DNA of 64,000 bases, from NCBI RefSeq assembly GCF_022884085.1, contig NZ_JAGGCS010000008.1:186001-250000 (forward strand), given 5' to 3'. The DNA is from Paenirhizobium cremeum. Its GTDB lineage: Bacteria; Pseudomonadota; Alphaproteobacteria; Rhizobiales; Rhizobiaceae. Position 1 is the stretch's first letter; each line of letters starts with the position of its first letter. Below the pieces are notes generated by a model. It made no database searches. It saw only the letters and a list, made by a program, of their open reading frames with translations, and was not told the origin of the DNA. Both the position numbers and the translations under genes were made by a program. Positions 19,401 through 27,345 of the stretch are shown in pieces.

Positions 19401-19897
19401 GAGGCGGCGCCATGATCGTCGCCGACGAGAAGCAGAACGCCGCCATGCTGGCTGGTGCCGGCGGCATTGGCATGCCGGATGACGTCCATGCTGCGATCGA
19501 CGCCGGGGCCTTTACCGTACCACATGGAAAAGACGCCGTCGTAGCGGGTTCCCTTGAACATGCCGGTCTGCTGCGTGCCCCAGACGGCGGTTGCCGCCAT
19601 GTCCTCGTTCAGGCCCGGCTGGAATTTGACATGCGCCTTTTCGAGGTATTTACGGGCCTTGACCATTTCCCGGTCGAAGCCGGCAAGGGGAGAGCCGCGA
19701 TAGCCTGAAACGTAGCCCGCCGTGTTGAGGCCGGCGGCGAGGTCGCGTTCGCGCTGGATCATCGGCAGGCGGACGAGGGCTTGCGTGCCGGAGACGAGGA
19801 TGCGACCCTCCTCCAGCCGGTAGCGGTCGTCGAGGTCGATGCTCTCGTTGATCTGGTGGCTGGCGGCAATGCGCGACAGAGCGACGGGAAGGTTCAT
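16409..19897 (-). CDS. Indolepyruvate ferredoxin oxidoreductase, fused single-chain form
   Basis: A 1162-residue enzyme that oxidatively decarboxylates aryl-pyruvates (indolepyruvate, phenylpyruvate) to aryl-acetyl-CoA with reduction of an electron carrier. It combines the alpha and beta parts found as separate subunits in archaea. Visible blocks: pyrimidine-binding QTGMFKGTRYDGVFSMWYGK near the N-terminus, ThDP site SPFTDEKHIFVNMGDGTYFHSG, a cysteine cluster CEGCGDCSAVSNC with CNTDLSCIKGFCPSF for iron-sulfur clusters, and the gamma-type domain AGIGGTGVITVSAIL. The ATG at 19897 overlaps the stop of the FAD oxidase (ATGA). Long, aerobe-type fused versions are common in proteobacteria. A 2-oxoacid of another amino acid is also possible as substrate. 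Confidence 0.92.
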   Translation of the reverse strand: MNLPVALSRIAASHQINESIDLDDRYRLEEGRILVSGTQALVRLPMIQRERDLAAGLNTAGYVSGYRGSPLAGFDREMVKARKYLEKAHVKFQPGLNEDMAATAVWGTQQTGMFKGTRYDGVFSMWYGKGPGVDRSMDVIRHANAAGTSQHGGVLLLVGDDHGAASSTLPHQSEHNLISAMVPLLSPAGIAEYIDYGLYGWAMSRYSGAWIGYKCQTEIVECTATVEIGSGRPSIILPTDGPAPGELSLRWPDGPHAMELRLERKIEAVKAFARANRLDRRSGAPSRGRLGIVSTGKSWLDLLGAVAALGLSEDDLERLGIGLYKVGLTWPLEPEGISRFALDFDEIFVVEEKRPVIEEQLKALLFNLPADRRPRIFGKTGDAGERLLPSIGEISMVAVARALVQRLGGNDGPLGPAARRLEEIAGAVTDDTPALKREPYFCSGCPHSISTRIPDGSRATTGIGCHMMIIGVEDRNTSTFTQMGGEGGAWIGLSPFTDEKHIFVNMGDGTYFHSGLLAIRAAIAAKVNATYKILFNDAVAMTGGQRHDGELSVPAVVSQLLAEGARRVVVVAENPDAWIGRLPREVSIHPRDELDAVQRDLRETEGVTALIYDQVCAAEKRRRRKRGAFPVSDKRAFINELVCEGCGDCSAVSNCISIEPKETEFGRKRRINQSSCNTDLSCIKGFCPSFVTVEGGRIRKPAGRATSIDASNLPLPVIEADLSQPYNMLLAGIGGTGVITVSAILSMAAHIDGLAVLTLDQTGLAQKNGAVVSHLRISANPEALNTVRIGPGESDVVLGFDVVVSAGRTALPTFVKGRTRAVIDDHFAPTAAFVQNTAIDLRQEATLRALKKAAGEDALTLVPATTAGTALLGDAIAANMLLLGNAWQRGLIPISLDAIQRAIELNGTGVTMNRAAFAWGRRLAVEPDAVAKAAGLSQEAPEVESLGMLIDKRTVFLTNYQDAAYAKRYRTLVERARVAEAAIGGKGEFAETVARNAFKLMAYKDEYEVARLHRDPSFAKAISEQFEGDFRIRHHLAPPFLSRRIDARTGRPAKLAFGAWISPVFGILAKLKGLRGTRLDPFGRTEERRMERRMIEDYVALVEELSANLSRAKLNSAIEIAGLPDMVRGFGPVKLEAARRYEAHKSELLGRWQSEAPLSQSA

Positions 19898-21369
19898 CTT
19901 GTGGCCTTTCCAGCGGCTTCGGTCTCCATGTCGAAGACGCGACCCGGATTGAGGATGAGATTGGGGTCGAATGCGCGTTTCATGCGGCGCATGGCGGCAA
20001 TCTCGGAGGCGCTGCGCACCAGCGGCAGCCATTTCTTCTTGTCGAGCCCGATGCCGTGTTCGGCGGAAATGGCTCCGCCCGTCTCGGCAACGACTGCGAA
20101 GACGGCATCGGCGATGTCCTCGTCACGATCCGTCCTGACCATATAATGCAGGTTTCCGTCACCAAGATGGCCGAAGACGTAAGGACGGGCGGAACTGTCT
20201 ATCGCAAGCAGTCGGACCGCCGCATCGGCCAGGAAATCCTGCATGCGGGCCAAGGGAATGCTGACGTCGAAGCCGACCATGCGGTCCATGCTGAAGATGA
20301 AGGCGCTGCAGGCCTCGCGAAGCGCCCAGATGCCGCGGTAATCCCTCGGTGATTGCGACACGACCACATCGTCCACGAGGCCTGCCTCGACCGCGCTCAT
20401 CAGCGTTGTAGCGAAACGTTCGTGGTTCTCGCTTTCGTCCTGCCCCTGAATTTCGACGAGGGCATATAGACCGGCGCCCACGGGAAGCGGCGGCGTGGCG
20501 AAACCGCCGGCAGCTACACCCGCATAGACCTCCGGGAAAATCACCTCGAAGGCGGACAGCAGCGGCCCGAGTTCCTGACGAAGCCGCGCAAGCAGCGCCT
20601 GAGCCGCGGCAAGCGAGGGCAGCACGCACAGGGCATTGACCTGCAAAGGTGGCAGCGGATGCAGACGCAGACAGGCTTTCGTGACGACGCCAAGCGTGCC
20701 CTCGGAGCCGATGAAGCTCTGGTTGAGGTCGTAGCCGGAATTGTCCTTGGGCAGGCCCTTCAGCGAGGAGAGCACGGAGCCATCCGGCAGGACCGTTTCC
20801 AGTCCGAGGACCTGGGCGCGGTACATACCATATCGGAGGACGCGAATGCCACCGGCATTGGTGGCGATGTTGCCGCCCACGGTGCAGGAACCGCGGGCGC
20901 CGATGTCGACGCCAAACAGAAAACCGGCTTCCTCTGCCGCCTCCTGAACCGATTGCATGGTGACGCCAGCTTCCGCGACGATTGTTCCGGCTCGCTGGTC
21001 CACGCTCTCAAGATGCGTCATGCGCTCCAGCGAAAGCGACACCTCGCCCTCGCGCGGGCGGGCGCCGCCGGAAAGGCCGGTCCTACCGCCCTGGATCACC
21101 AGGGGCTGGCCGAGATCATTGCAGGTGGAAAGAATGAGTGAAACGTCTGCGGTGTGGCGCGGCCTCAAAACCAGAGCCGGGCGAGGGCCGCGCTCGTCGG
21201 TGGCGTCGCTGCGATAACCGTCGCCGACATCGGCGCCAATCAGCAACGCGCCTTGATCGAGGTGCGTCGAAATCCTCCCGATCAACGCCGAGAGTTTCGC
21301 CTCCGTGGCGTCGCTGGTTGCCGGGCGCGCGTCGCCAACGGCCGGGTCTGAGCCCGTCCCGCTATTCAT
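19894..21369 (-). CDS. FAD-linked oxidase (GlcD / D-2-hydroxyacid dehydrogenase family)
   Basis: A 491-residue flavoprotein of the vanillyl-alcohol-oxidase fold. The FAD-binding PCMH domain includes LSTCNDLGQPLVIQGGRTGLSGGARP and SCTVGGNIATNAGGIRVLRYGMYR; the C-terminal cap includes YVFGHLGDGNLHYMV and AISAEHGIGLDKKKWLPL, the His-rich signature of D-lactate, glycolate and D-2-hydroxyglutarate dehydrogenases. I start at ATG 21369 (MNSGTGSDP) behind CAGGGGAAC, as the in-frame extension has no similarity. It is coupled to the indolepyruvate oxidoreductase by a 4-bp overlap and divergent from a GntR regulator. Its likely substrate is a D-2-hydroxyacid, perhaps an aromatic lactate given the neighbour; that is inference. 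Confidence 0.88.
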   Translation of the reverse strand: MNSGTGSDPAVGDARPATSDATEAKLSALIGRISTHLDQGALLIGADVGDGYRSDATDERGPRPALVLRPRHTADVSLILSTCNDLGQPLVIQGGRTGLSGGARPREGEVSLSLERMTHLESVDQRAGTIVAEAGVTMQSVQEAAEEAGFLFGVDIGARGSCTVGGNIATNAGGIRVLRYGMYRAQVLGLETVLPDGSVLSSLKGLPKDNSGYDLNQSFIGSEGTLGVVTKACLRLHPLPPLQVNALCVLPSLAAAQALLARLRQELGPLLSAFEVIFPEVYAGVAAGGFATPPLPVGAGLYALVEIQGQDESENHERFATTLMSAVEAGLVDDVVVSQSPRDYRGIWALREACSAFIFSMDRMVGFDVSIPLARMQDFLADAAVRLLAIDSSARPYVFGHLGDGNLHYMVRTDRDEDIADAVFAVVAETGGAISAEHGIGLDKKKWLPLVRSASEIAAMRRMKRAFDPNLILNPGRVFDMETEAAGKATR

Positions 21370-21410
21370 TTTTTCTTGTTCCCCTGAATGGTTAGGGGCA
21401 TCGTTATACA

Positions 21411-21438
21411 GGTTCCTATATTTGTCAAACCTATATTT
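21411..21438. promoter_or_regulatory. Divergent promoter/operator between FAD oxidase and GntR genes
   Basis: The 133-bp gap holds a direct repeat of CCTATATTT (21415-21423 and 21430-21438). It also holds an overlapping inverted repeat AGGTT-N13-AACCT and, on the minus strand, a perfect TTGACA -35 box (21428-21423) facing the FAD oxidase gene. This is a likely site for the adjacent FCD-type GntR regulator. A TATAAC-like -10 lies closer than the optimal spacing. Confidence 0.5.
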
Positions 21439-21502
21439 AAAAGCTATGGTGTTCGCATGGCAATCATGGCATGCTCGCAAAAATCACGGGGAGAGACGGG
21501 TA

Positions 21503-22264
21503 ATGATCCTGAGATATGACGAGGTCGTGCGAACGGGCATCGCCAAACAGGTGGCCGACAATATCCGGTCGGCAATCATGGATGGACGACTGAAGATCGA
21601 CGAGCGGTTGCCGAGCGAGGAAGAGCTTGCGCGCAGCTTTGGAATTTCCCGCCCGACGGTGCGCGAGGCGCTGAAGCGACTTGCCGCCCAGAACCTCATT
21701 CATTCCAAGCGCGGTCCGACCGGCGGCAATTTCGTCAAGCGGCCGGACCCGGAAGGGCTTTCCAAGGCGATCACGGGTGCTGCGACGCTGCTGGTGGGCG
21801 TTGGCGCCTTCGATATCGACGAGATCGTCGTGGCGCGCCGGGAAACCGAGACGATCTGCTGCCGGCTTTCGGTCGAGAACCGCAGCGACGAGCATCTCGC
21901 GCTGATGGAAGACGAGATCCGGGTGCAGGAAGACGAAACGATCAGCGACGAGGATTTCTGTGCGTCCGACGTGCGTTTCCATCGTGCGCTTGTGGATTCA
22001 ACCGGCAACGGACCGTTGAAGCTGATGATGTATACCGTCATCGAATCCTTCATCCCGGTCACCAACATGATCGTTTTCCGGGTGCGCGAGCGTCGTCAGG
22101 TTGCGGCCTTCCATCGGGAAATTCTCGATGCGGTTCGTCAGCGGCAGGCCGACCGGGCCATCGTTGCGCTTGGTGATCTCCTCGACTATGTCAGCCAGTC
22201 CTATGCGACGGCCGTTTCCGCGCGCGAGAGCCGTGCGGCTTCCTCTGGCCACGCCCCTGCATGA
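21503..22264 (+). CDS. GntR-family transcriptional regulator (FadR/FCD subfamily)
   Basis: A 253-residue regulator: winged HTH in residues 1-75 (AKQVADNIRSAIMDGRLKI, LPSEEELARSFGISRPTVREALKRLAAQNLI) and an all-helical FCD effector domain after it, with the metal-binding-type FHRALVDSTGN and FHREILDAVRQRQ helices. Start chosen at ATG 21503 behind GGGGAGAGACGGG. It is divergent from the FAD oxidase-indolepyruvate oxidoreductase operon and is a likely regulator of it. The last codons overlap the start of the downstream reductase. Confidence 0.9.
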   Translation: MILRYDEVVRTGIAKQVADNIRSAIMDGRLKIDERLPSEEELARSFGISRPTVREALKRLAAQNLIHSKRGPTGGNFVKRPDPEGLSKAITGAATLLVGVGAFDIDEIVVARRETETICCRLSVENRSDEHLALMEDEIRVQEDETISDEDFCASDVRFHRALVDSTGNGPLKLMMYTVIESFIPVTNMIVFRVRERRQVAAFHREILDAVRQRQADRAIVALGDLLDYVSQSYATAVSARESRAASSGHAPA

Positions 22265-23301
22265 ATTCAACCACCATTGTCCAAGGCCAGGAGCATCTCC
22301 CTACCATGAGCGAAACCTTTACCGCGATCGTTATCGATGCCGTGGATGGAAAGCCGAAGCCGGAATTCCGCCAGCTTTCCATCTCCGACCTGCCGGACAA
22401 TGACGTGCTGGTCGAGATCGCGTTTTCGACGCTGAACTACAAGGACGGTCTTGCCGTGTCGGGCAAGGGACGGATTGCGCGGCGCACGCCGCTCGTGGCC
22501 GGCATCGATCTCGCCGGCACGGTCGTCGAGTCCCGTTCACCGCTGTGGAAGACCGGCGACAAGGTCGTCGTCAACGGTTTCGGTCTTTCGGAAACGGAAT
22601 GGGGCGGTTATTCGCGCTTCCAGCGGCTGAAGCCCGAATGGCTGATGCGTTTGCCGGAGACGTTTTCGTTCGAACAGGCGATGGCCATCGGAACCGCCGG
22701 TTACACCGCGGCACTCTGTGTCAACGCACTCGAGGACTGGGGCAGCATCAAGCCGGGTGAGGGCGAAGTGCTCGTAACAGGCGCGGCAGGTGGCGTCGGT
22801 TCGGTTGCGATCAGCCTTCTGGCGGCGCGGGGTTACAAGGTGACCGCTTCGACCGGACGTCCCGAAACTCATGACTACCTCGCCTCGCTCGGTGCTTCCG
22901 CCTTCATTGATCGCGCGAGCCTTGCCGAGAAGGGTGGTCCTTTGCAGAAGGAGCGCTGGAGCGGCGCGGTGGATAGCGTCGGCTCGACCACGCTCGCCAA
23001 TGTTCTTGCCCAGACGGTCTATGGCGGCGGAGTTGCAGCTTGCGGTCTTGCCGGTGGTGCGGATCTTCCGGCAACCGTTCTACCGCATATCCTGCGCGGC
23101 GTTGCCCTGCTGGGCGTCGATTCCGTCATGGCTCCCATGGCGAAGCGCATGCGCGCCTGGCAGACCCTTTCGGAATCGCTCGACATCAAGCATCTCTCGG
23201 CCTTGACGAAAGTCGAGCCGATGTCGAACCTTCCCGAACTCGCCGATGCCATTATCGCCGGCCAGATTCGGGGCCGCGTGGTCATCGACGTCAGACGCTG
23301 A
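22261..23301 (+). CDS. acuI: Acryloyl-CoA reductase (AcuI/YhdH family MDR oxidoreductase)
   Basis: A 346-residue zinc-free medium-chain reductase; family members reduce acryloyl-CoA to propionyl-CoA with NADPH, or act as quinone reductases. Conserved stretches: STLNYKDGLAVSGKGRI, PLVAGIDLAGTVVES, and the Rossmann motif VLVTGAAGGVGSVAISLLAARGY. The first ATG (22261) overlaps the GntR stop; the ATG at 22306 (MSETFTAIVID) fits the family N-terminus better, with AGGAG somewhat distant at 12 bases. It is cotranscribed with the GntR gene. Confidence 0.85.
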   Translation: MNSTTIVQGQEHLPTMSETFTAIVIDAVDGKPKPEFRQLSISDLPDNDVLVEIAFSTLNYKDGLAVSGKGRIARRTPLVAGIDLAGTVVESRSPLWKTGDKVVVNGFGLSETEWGGYSRFQRLKPEWLMRLPETFSFEQAMAIGTAGYTAALCVNALEDWGSIKPGEGEVLVTGAAGGVGSVAISLLAARGYKVTASTGRPETHDYLASLGASAFIDRASLAEKGGPLQKERWSGAVDSVGSTTLANVLAQTVYGGGVAACGLAGGADLPATVLPHILRGVALLGVDSVMAPMAKRMRAWQTLSESLDIKHLSALTKVEPMSNLPELADAIIAGQIRGRVVIDVRR

Positions 23302-23460
23302 GACAGGCGCTTCCTGACCGGTCAAGCATTGGTCTCGGGGTAAAACAAAGGGGAGGCCGGATGGCCATTGCCGGAACCGGGAAGAACAACGTGTTCGAGC
23401 CCTTCTTTACCGCCGGGGTCAGATCGTTCGCAACCTGCCGTAAACCTGACGCGCGTTTCT

Positions 23461-24009
23461 TCAAAACGTCGGCGGCGTGCAGGCGCTGATGACCTCGCAG
23501 GGAACCGGCCCCACACAGCGGAACCGGTGCGGTCGACGGCTTTCGAAGTAATAAGCGTCGCCCGCCCCCAGAATGCGTCTCTCGTCGTCCACCGTCACCT
23601 CCAGCCGTCCGGAAAGAACGATGCCGCCTTCCTCGCCTTCATGCACCAGCGGAACCTTGCCCGTATCGGCACCCGGCTGATAGCATTCCTTGAGGATCTG
23701 CAGGCTCCTGCCGAAAAGGCTCTCGCCGATTTGCCGGTAGGAAATCGCTCCTTTGCCGATCTCCACCAGTTCCTCCGCGGCATAGAACGCCTTGCGCGGC
23801 TTTTCCGGTTCGAAAGCGAAGAACTCTGCAAGTCCGATGGGAATACCGTCCAGAATCCGCTTCAACGCACCGACGGAAGGGTTCGAGGCATTCGATTCGA
23901 TCAGCGAAATCGTCGAGTTGGTTACTCCCGCCCGCTTGGCGAGTTCACGCTGCGAAAGATTGTGGGCCATGCGCAGATGGCGAAGCCTGTTTCCGATATC
24001 GACCGTCAT
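23461..24009 (-). CDS. Xre-family regulator with C-terminal cupin domain (PuuR-like)
   Basis: A 182-residue regulator: residues 5-60 form an HTH (RLRHLRMAHNLSQRELAKRAGVTNSTIS and IESNASNPSVGALKRIL) and residues 110-182 a cupin barrel (LVHEGEEGGIVLSGRLEVTV, GAGDAYYFESRRPHRFR). This is the architecture of PuuR and relatives, which sense small amines or amino acids in the cupin and repress catabolic genes. It is divergent from an omega-aminotransferase gene, and the 145-bp gap holds three related ATATC-type half or full palindromes, so autoregulation and control of the aminotransferase are likely. Confidence 0.88.
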   Translation of the reverse strand: MTVDIGNRLRHLRMAHNLSQRELAKRAGVTNSTISLIESNASNPSVGALKRILDGIPIGLAEFFAFEPEKPRKAFYAAEELVEIGKGAISYRQIGESLFGRSLQILKECYQPGADTGKVPLVHEGEEGGIVLSGRLEVTVDDERRILGAGDAYYFESRRPHRFRCVGPVPCEVISACTPPTF

Positions 24010-24032
24010 AAGGCACCCGGGTGTTGAAGGTG

Positions 24033-24092
24033 TTCGAAATATCGAAACCTATGCCAATCGGCGCTTGAATATCAATGGCTTAAAAATATCAA
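24033..24092. promoter_or_regulatory. Operator cluster for the Xre-cupin regulator
   Basis: Three related sites lie in the gap between the regulator and the aminotransferase: palindrome TTCGA-AATA-TCGAA (24033-24046), palindrome TTGA-ATA-TCAA (24065-24075) and a degenerate copy TTAAAAATATCAA (24080-24092). The first two centres are about 30 bases apart, close to three helical turns. Together with the strong ribosome-binding site AAAGGAG (24141-24147) before the aminotransferase ATG, this looks like a cooperative repressor site. Confidence 0.55.
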
Positions 24093-24154
24093 GAAAAGGA
24101 CTTGTTCGGTTGGAGAAAATCGCTGAACTCAGGGTATCTTAAAGGAGATCTCGC

Positions 24155-25489
24155 ATGGACCACCGAAGCAAATCCAACGCCCCCGTCCTCGACAATTTCT
24201 GGATGCCCTTTACCGCCAACCGTCAGTTCAAGGCCACACCCCGGCTGCTGGCAGAGGCGGAGGGCATGTACTATACCGATATCGACGGCAACAAGGTGCT
24301 CGACGGCACCGCCGGCCTGTGGTGCTGCAATGCCGGCCATGGCCGCAAGAAGATCGTCGAGGCCGTTGAACGGCAGCTCCGGACCCTGGATTTCGCGCCG
24401 ACCTTCCAGATGGGGCATCCGGTCGCCTTCGATTTCGCAGCCAAGCTTGCAGCCAATGCACCGGGCGGTGCCGCCGCCGGGCTCGACCGCGTGTTCTTCA
24501 CTGGTTCCGGCTCCGAATCCGTCGATACCGCGCTGAAGATCGCCATTGCCTATCAGCGCGCAATCGGCCAGGGCACGCGCACCCGCGTCATCGGTCGCGA
24601 AAAGGGGTATCATGGCGTAGGCTTCGGCGGCATCTCGGTCGGCGGGCTCGTCAACAACCGCCGCATGTTCCCGCAGATCCCCGCCGACCATATGCGCCAC
24701 ACGTTGGACATCGAGCGCAATGGCTTTTCAAAGGGGCTCCCGGAACACGGCGTCGAGCTGGCGGAGGACCTGGAGCGGCTGGTCGCACTGCACGGCGCGG
24801 AAACGATCGCCGCCGTTATCGTTGAGCCCATGTCCGGTTCGGCTGGTGTCATCCTGCCGCCAAAGGGTTATCTGGAACGTGTGCGTGCCATTGCCGACAA
24901 ATACGGTATCCTCTTGATCTTCGACGAAGTCATTACCGGCTTCGGCCGACTCGGCACCCCGTTCGCGACCGACTACTTCGGCGTGACGCCCGATCTCGTC
25001 ACCACGGCAAAGGGCATCACCAACGGTACGATCCCGATGGGCGCGGTGTTCGCCAGCCGCAAGGTTTACGACGGCCTGATGGTTGGTCCGGAAAACGCCA
25101 TCGAACTTTTCCATGGCTACACCTATTCCGGTCACCCCGTCGCCTGCGCCGCAGGTCTCGCAACCATGGAAATCTACGAGGAAGAGGGACTGCTGACACG
25201 GGCCGCAGGCCTTGCGGACTATTGGCAGGAGGCGCTGCATTCGCTGAAAGGCCTGCCCCATGTGATCGATATCCGCAACATCGGGCTCGTCGGCGCGATC
25301 GAGTTGGCCCCTCGTGACGGGGCTCCGGGCATCCGCGCTTACGATGTCTTCGTCGATTGCTTCCGGAAAGGTACCCTGATCCGCGTCACGGGCGATATCA
25401 TCGCACTGTCTCCGCCCCTTATCGTCGAGAAGGACCAGATCGACAGGATCGTTTCGACGCTTGCCGATGCGCTGAAGCGCGCTGCCTGA
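24155..25489 (+). CDS. Class III omega-aminotransferase (beta-alanine:pyruvate type)
   Basis: A 444-residue PLP enzyme of aminotransferase class III. The N-terminal NFWMPFTANRQFK and the middle FFTGSGSESVDTALKIA are typical of omega-amino acid:pyruvate aminotransferases. PLP is held by Asp257 in IFDEVITGFGRLG and Schiff-base Lys286 in TTAKGITNGTIPMGAVF. It moves an amino group from a terminal amine or beta-amino acid to pyruvate. Strong AAAGGAG ribosome-binding site. Divergent from the Xre-cupin regulator, facing an island of amine-type oxidases, so it fits removal of the amino group from the same class of substrate. Confidence 0.92.
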   Translation: MDHRSKSNAPVLDNFWMPFTANRQFKATPRLLAEAEGMYYTDIDGNKVLDGTAGLWCCNAGHGRKKIVEAVERQLRTLDFAPTFQMGHPVAFDFAAKLAANAPGGAAAGLDRVFFTGSGSESVDTALKIAIAYQRAIGQGTRTRVIGREKGYHGVGFGGISVGGLVNNRRMFPQIPADHMRHTLDIERNGFSKGLPEHGVELAEDLERLVALHGAETIAAVIVEPMSGSAGVILPPKGYLERVRAIADKYGILLIFDEVITGFGRLGTPFATDYFGVTPDLVTTAKGITNGTIPMGAVFASRKVYDGLMVGPENAIELFHGYTYSGHPVACAAGLATMEIYEEEGLLTRAAGLADYWQEALHSLKGLPHVIDIRNIGLVGAIELAPRDGAPGIRAYDVFVDCFRKGTLIRVTGDIIALSPPLIVEKDQIDRIVSTLADALKRAA

Positions 25490-25543
25490 CAGAAAATGGC
25501 GGAATTCCTCGCCGTTTCGACGGTGAAGATATGATTGTTAAAT

Positions 25544-25568
25544 ACGGCCGGTGTGAAACACCGGCCGT
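25544..25568. terminator. Bidirectional terminator between aminotransferase and cupin genes
   Basis: ACGGCCGGTG, a 5-base loop, and CACCGGCCGT form a perfect 10-bp stem in the convergent gap. On the minus strand the stem is followed by ATTTAAC; on the plus strand by TCCC. It lies midway between the two gene ends. Confidence 0.75.
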
Positions 25569-25581
25569 TCCCGCTGGTATG

Positions 25582-25929
25582 TCAGGGTTTCGGCACGACG
25601 GTCGCGAGCTTGCGGAAGGTCGACAGGATCTCCAGCCGGCTGGCGACGCCCTTGGCGACGCGCACGATGGAGCCGGGACCGATCTTCACGGGTTCCGAGC
25701 CTTCCTGCGAATAAAGCGCCTCGCCTTCGACCACGACGAAGGTTTCCTCAAGATCACGGCCCGGATAGCTGTATGTACCGGGTTCGGCCTTCCAGACGGC
25801 GACGATGGTGCCATTCTCGATATCATCCTGCCAGATGGATCGCCTGTACGAGCCGCTGTCACGGCCATCCGCCGGCAGTCCTGGAGTCAGGTCAATGTCA
25901 TCGGAAATATTGAAAATCGGCATGTTCAT
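25582..25929 (-). CDS. Cupin-domain protein (cupin_3 type)
   Basis: A 115-residue single-domain cupin. It shows AVWKAEPGTYSYPGRDLEETFVVVEG followed by EPVKIGPGSIVRVAKGVASRLEIL, the two half-barrel motifs of the DUF861/cupin_3 group. The usual cupin histidines are mostly replaced (YPGRDLEE), as in that group, so catalysis is unclear. It follows the FAD oxidase gene in the transcript (81-bp gap) and has an AACAAGGGGACC leader like several genes here. No function can be assigned beyond association with amine oxidation. Confidence 0.78.
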   Translation of the reverse strand: MNMPIFNISDDIDLTPGLPADGRDSGSYRRSIWQDDIENGTIVAVWKAEPGTYSYPGRDLEETFVVVEGEALYSQEGSEPVKIGPGSIVRVAKGVASRLEILSTFRKLATVVPKP

Positions 25930-26010
25930 GGTTGGTCCCCTTGTTTGACGTTGATGAGCGCCACGGGCTGAGCCCAGCGGCCATGGTTGTCATGATGCGA
26001 TGAAAGACGC

Positions 26011-27336
26011 TCAGGCGTGCGGCGGCAGCGGCGCGCCTGAAAGCCTGGCTGCGATATTGTCCCTGATCCGGTAGTAGCGCAGAGTCAGGGCCGGGCCGAA
26101 GCTCATGTAGAAGGGTGCTTCCGTCAGGGGTTCGAGTTTCAGGGCCAGTTCGTTTTCCGGCTTGCCGAGCGCCCATTCCGACAGGATGGAGCCGAGCATG
26201 GAACCGGTCGGAACCCCACGTCCGGAAAGACCGGTCAGCGCCACCACACCGGGGGCGATGGAATAGAAGCGGGGTACGGTGCGGTACTGCATATCGAGTT
26301 CGCCGAACCAGAAGTATTCCCAGCGGATCTCGCCCTTGATCTGCGGATGCAGCCATTTCAGCCGGTCGCTCATGACCTGCCGTGTATAGGCCATGTCGCG
26401 GCCGCGCCGACCCATCGGGAACATCGAGGCGACGATGCGTCCCTCGGCATTGTATTTGTAGACGTAGATGTCGCCGCGTCCGTCGTGGATCGTCGTGTTT
26501 TTCGGCAGGACGGTGCGGCGCGTTTCCTCGTCCAACGGCTGGGTCGCCGCAACGAAAACCCTCTGGATCTTGAAGGTGCGGTCGAGCTTCGGCCATCCGC
26601 CCACGGTGTAGGCGCCGGTGGAGAAGATCACCTTGTCAGCGATCACTTCCCCGTTGTCCGTCTTCACGGACCAACCGCCAGTCGGACTGCGGTCGCAGGC
26701 GATGACCGCCGAGCCAGTATGGATGATGCCGCCTTCCTGAATGACGGCGCGGACAAGACCGCGCGCATAGCCGAGCGGATTGAGATGCCCGCCTTCCTCG
26801 TGCAGCCAGCCCCCGTGAAAACGTGGACTGCCGGTCATGGCTTCCACCTCGTCCCGGTCGAGAAAACGGGTGCGGGCGCCAACGGCATTGTAGGTTTCGA
26901 CCTTCTTGTCGAGCCCTGCCAGCGCCCCCTTGTAGGGCGCGCCCATGACATAGCCGTTCTGTACCCATTCGCAATCGATCTGGTAGTCGCGGATCATGCT
27001 GGAAACACGGTCGTTTGCCCGCGTCTGGCGCTCGATCAGCCGTTCTGCCCAAGGTTCGCCCAACATCCTGCGCAGTTCGGGCAGGCTGTAATGGGTGAAG
27101 GTGGGGGTGCAGTGGCCGGCATTGCGGCCGGAGCCGCCGAAGCCGGCTTCTGCCCGCTCCAGCAGCACGACCTTGACGCCGGCCCGGGCAAGCTCGAGGG
27201 CGGTCGTCAGGCCTGTATAGCCGGCTCCGACAATGCAGACATCCGCCTGTACTCTGCCTTCCAGCGGTTCGGTTTTCGGCGCGGTGGCAGCCGTCGCATA
27301 CCACAGCGTCACGTCGAAGGGAGAAAATGCGGCCAT
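26011..27336 (-). CDS. FAD-dependent amine/amino-acid oxidoreductase (DAO family, PuuB/OrdL-like)
   Basis: A 441-residue flavoprotein. The dinucleotide-binding motif is ADVCIVGAGYTGLTTALELARAGVKVVLLE (from about residue 30), followed by GFGGSGRNAGHCTPTFTH, typical of the gamma-glutamylputrescine oxidase group. C-terminal FYSIAPGVVALTGLSGRGVPTGSMLG closes the FAD site. It would oxidise a C-N bond to an imine and release an aldehyde and amine. It is downstream of the permease genes (9-bp gap), so substrate uptake and oxidation are cotranscribed. PuuB itself is an inference; other DAO substrates are possible. Confidence 0.85.
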   Translation of the reverse strand: MAAFSPFDVTLWYATAATAPKTEPLEGRVQADVCIVGAGYTGLTTALELARAGVKVVLLERAEAGFGGSGRNAGHCTPTFTHYSLPELRRMLGEPWAERLIERQTRANDRVSSMIRDYQIDCEWVQNGYVMGAPYKGALAGLDKKVETYNAVGARTRFLDRDEVEAMTGSPRFHGGWLHEEGGHLNPLGYARGLVRAVIQEGGIIHTGSAVIACDRSPTGGWSVKTDNGEVIADKVIFSTGAYTVGGWPKLDRTFKIQRVFVAATQPLDEETRRTVLPKNTTIHDGRGDIYVYKYNAEGRIVASMFPMGRRGRDMAYTRQVMSDRLKWLHPQIKGEIRWEYFWFGELDMQYRTVPRFYSIAPGVVALTGLSGRGVPTGSMLGSILSEWALGKPENELALKLEPLTEAPFYMSFGPALTLRYYRIRDNIAARLSGAPLPPHA

Positions 27337-27345
27337 CGGAACACC

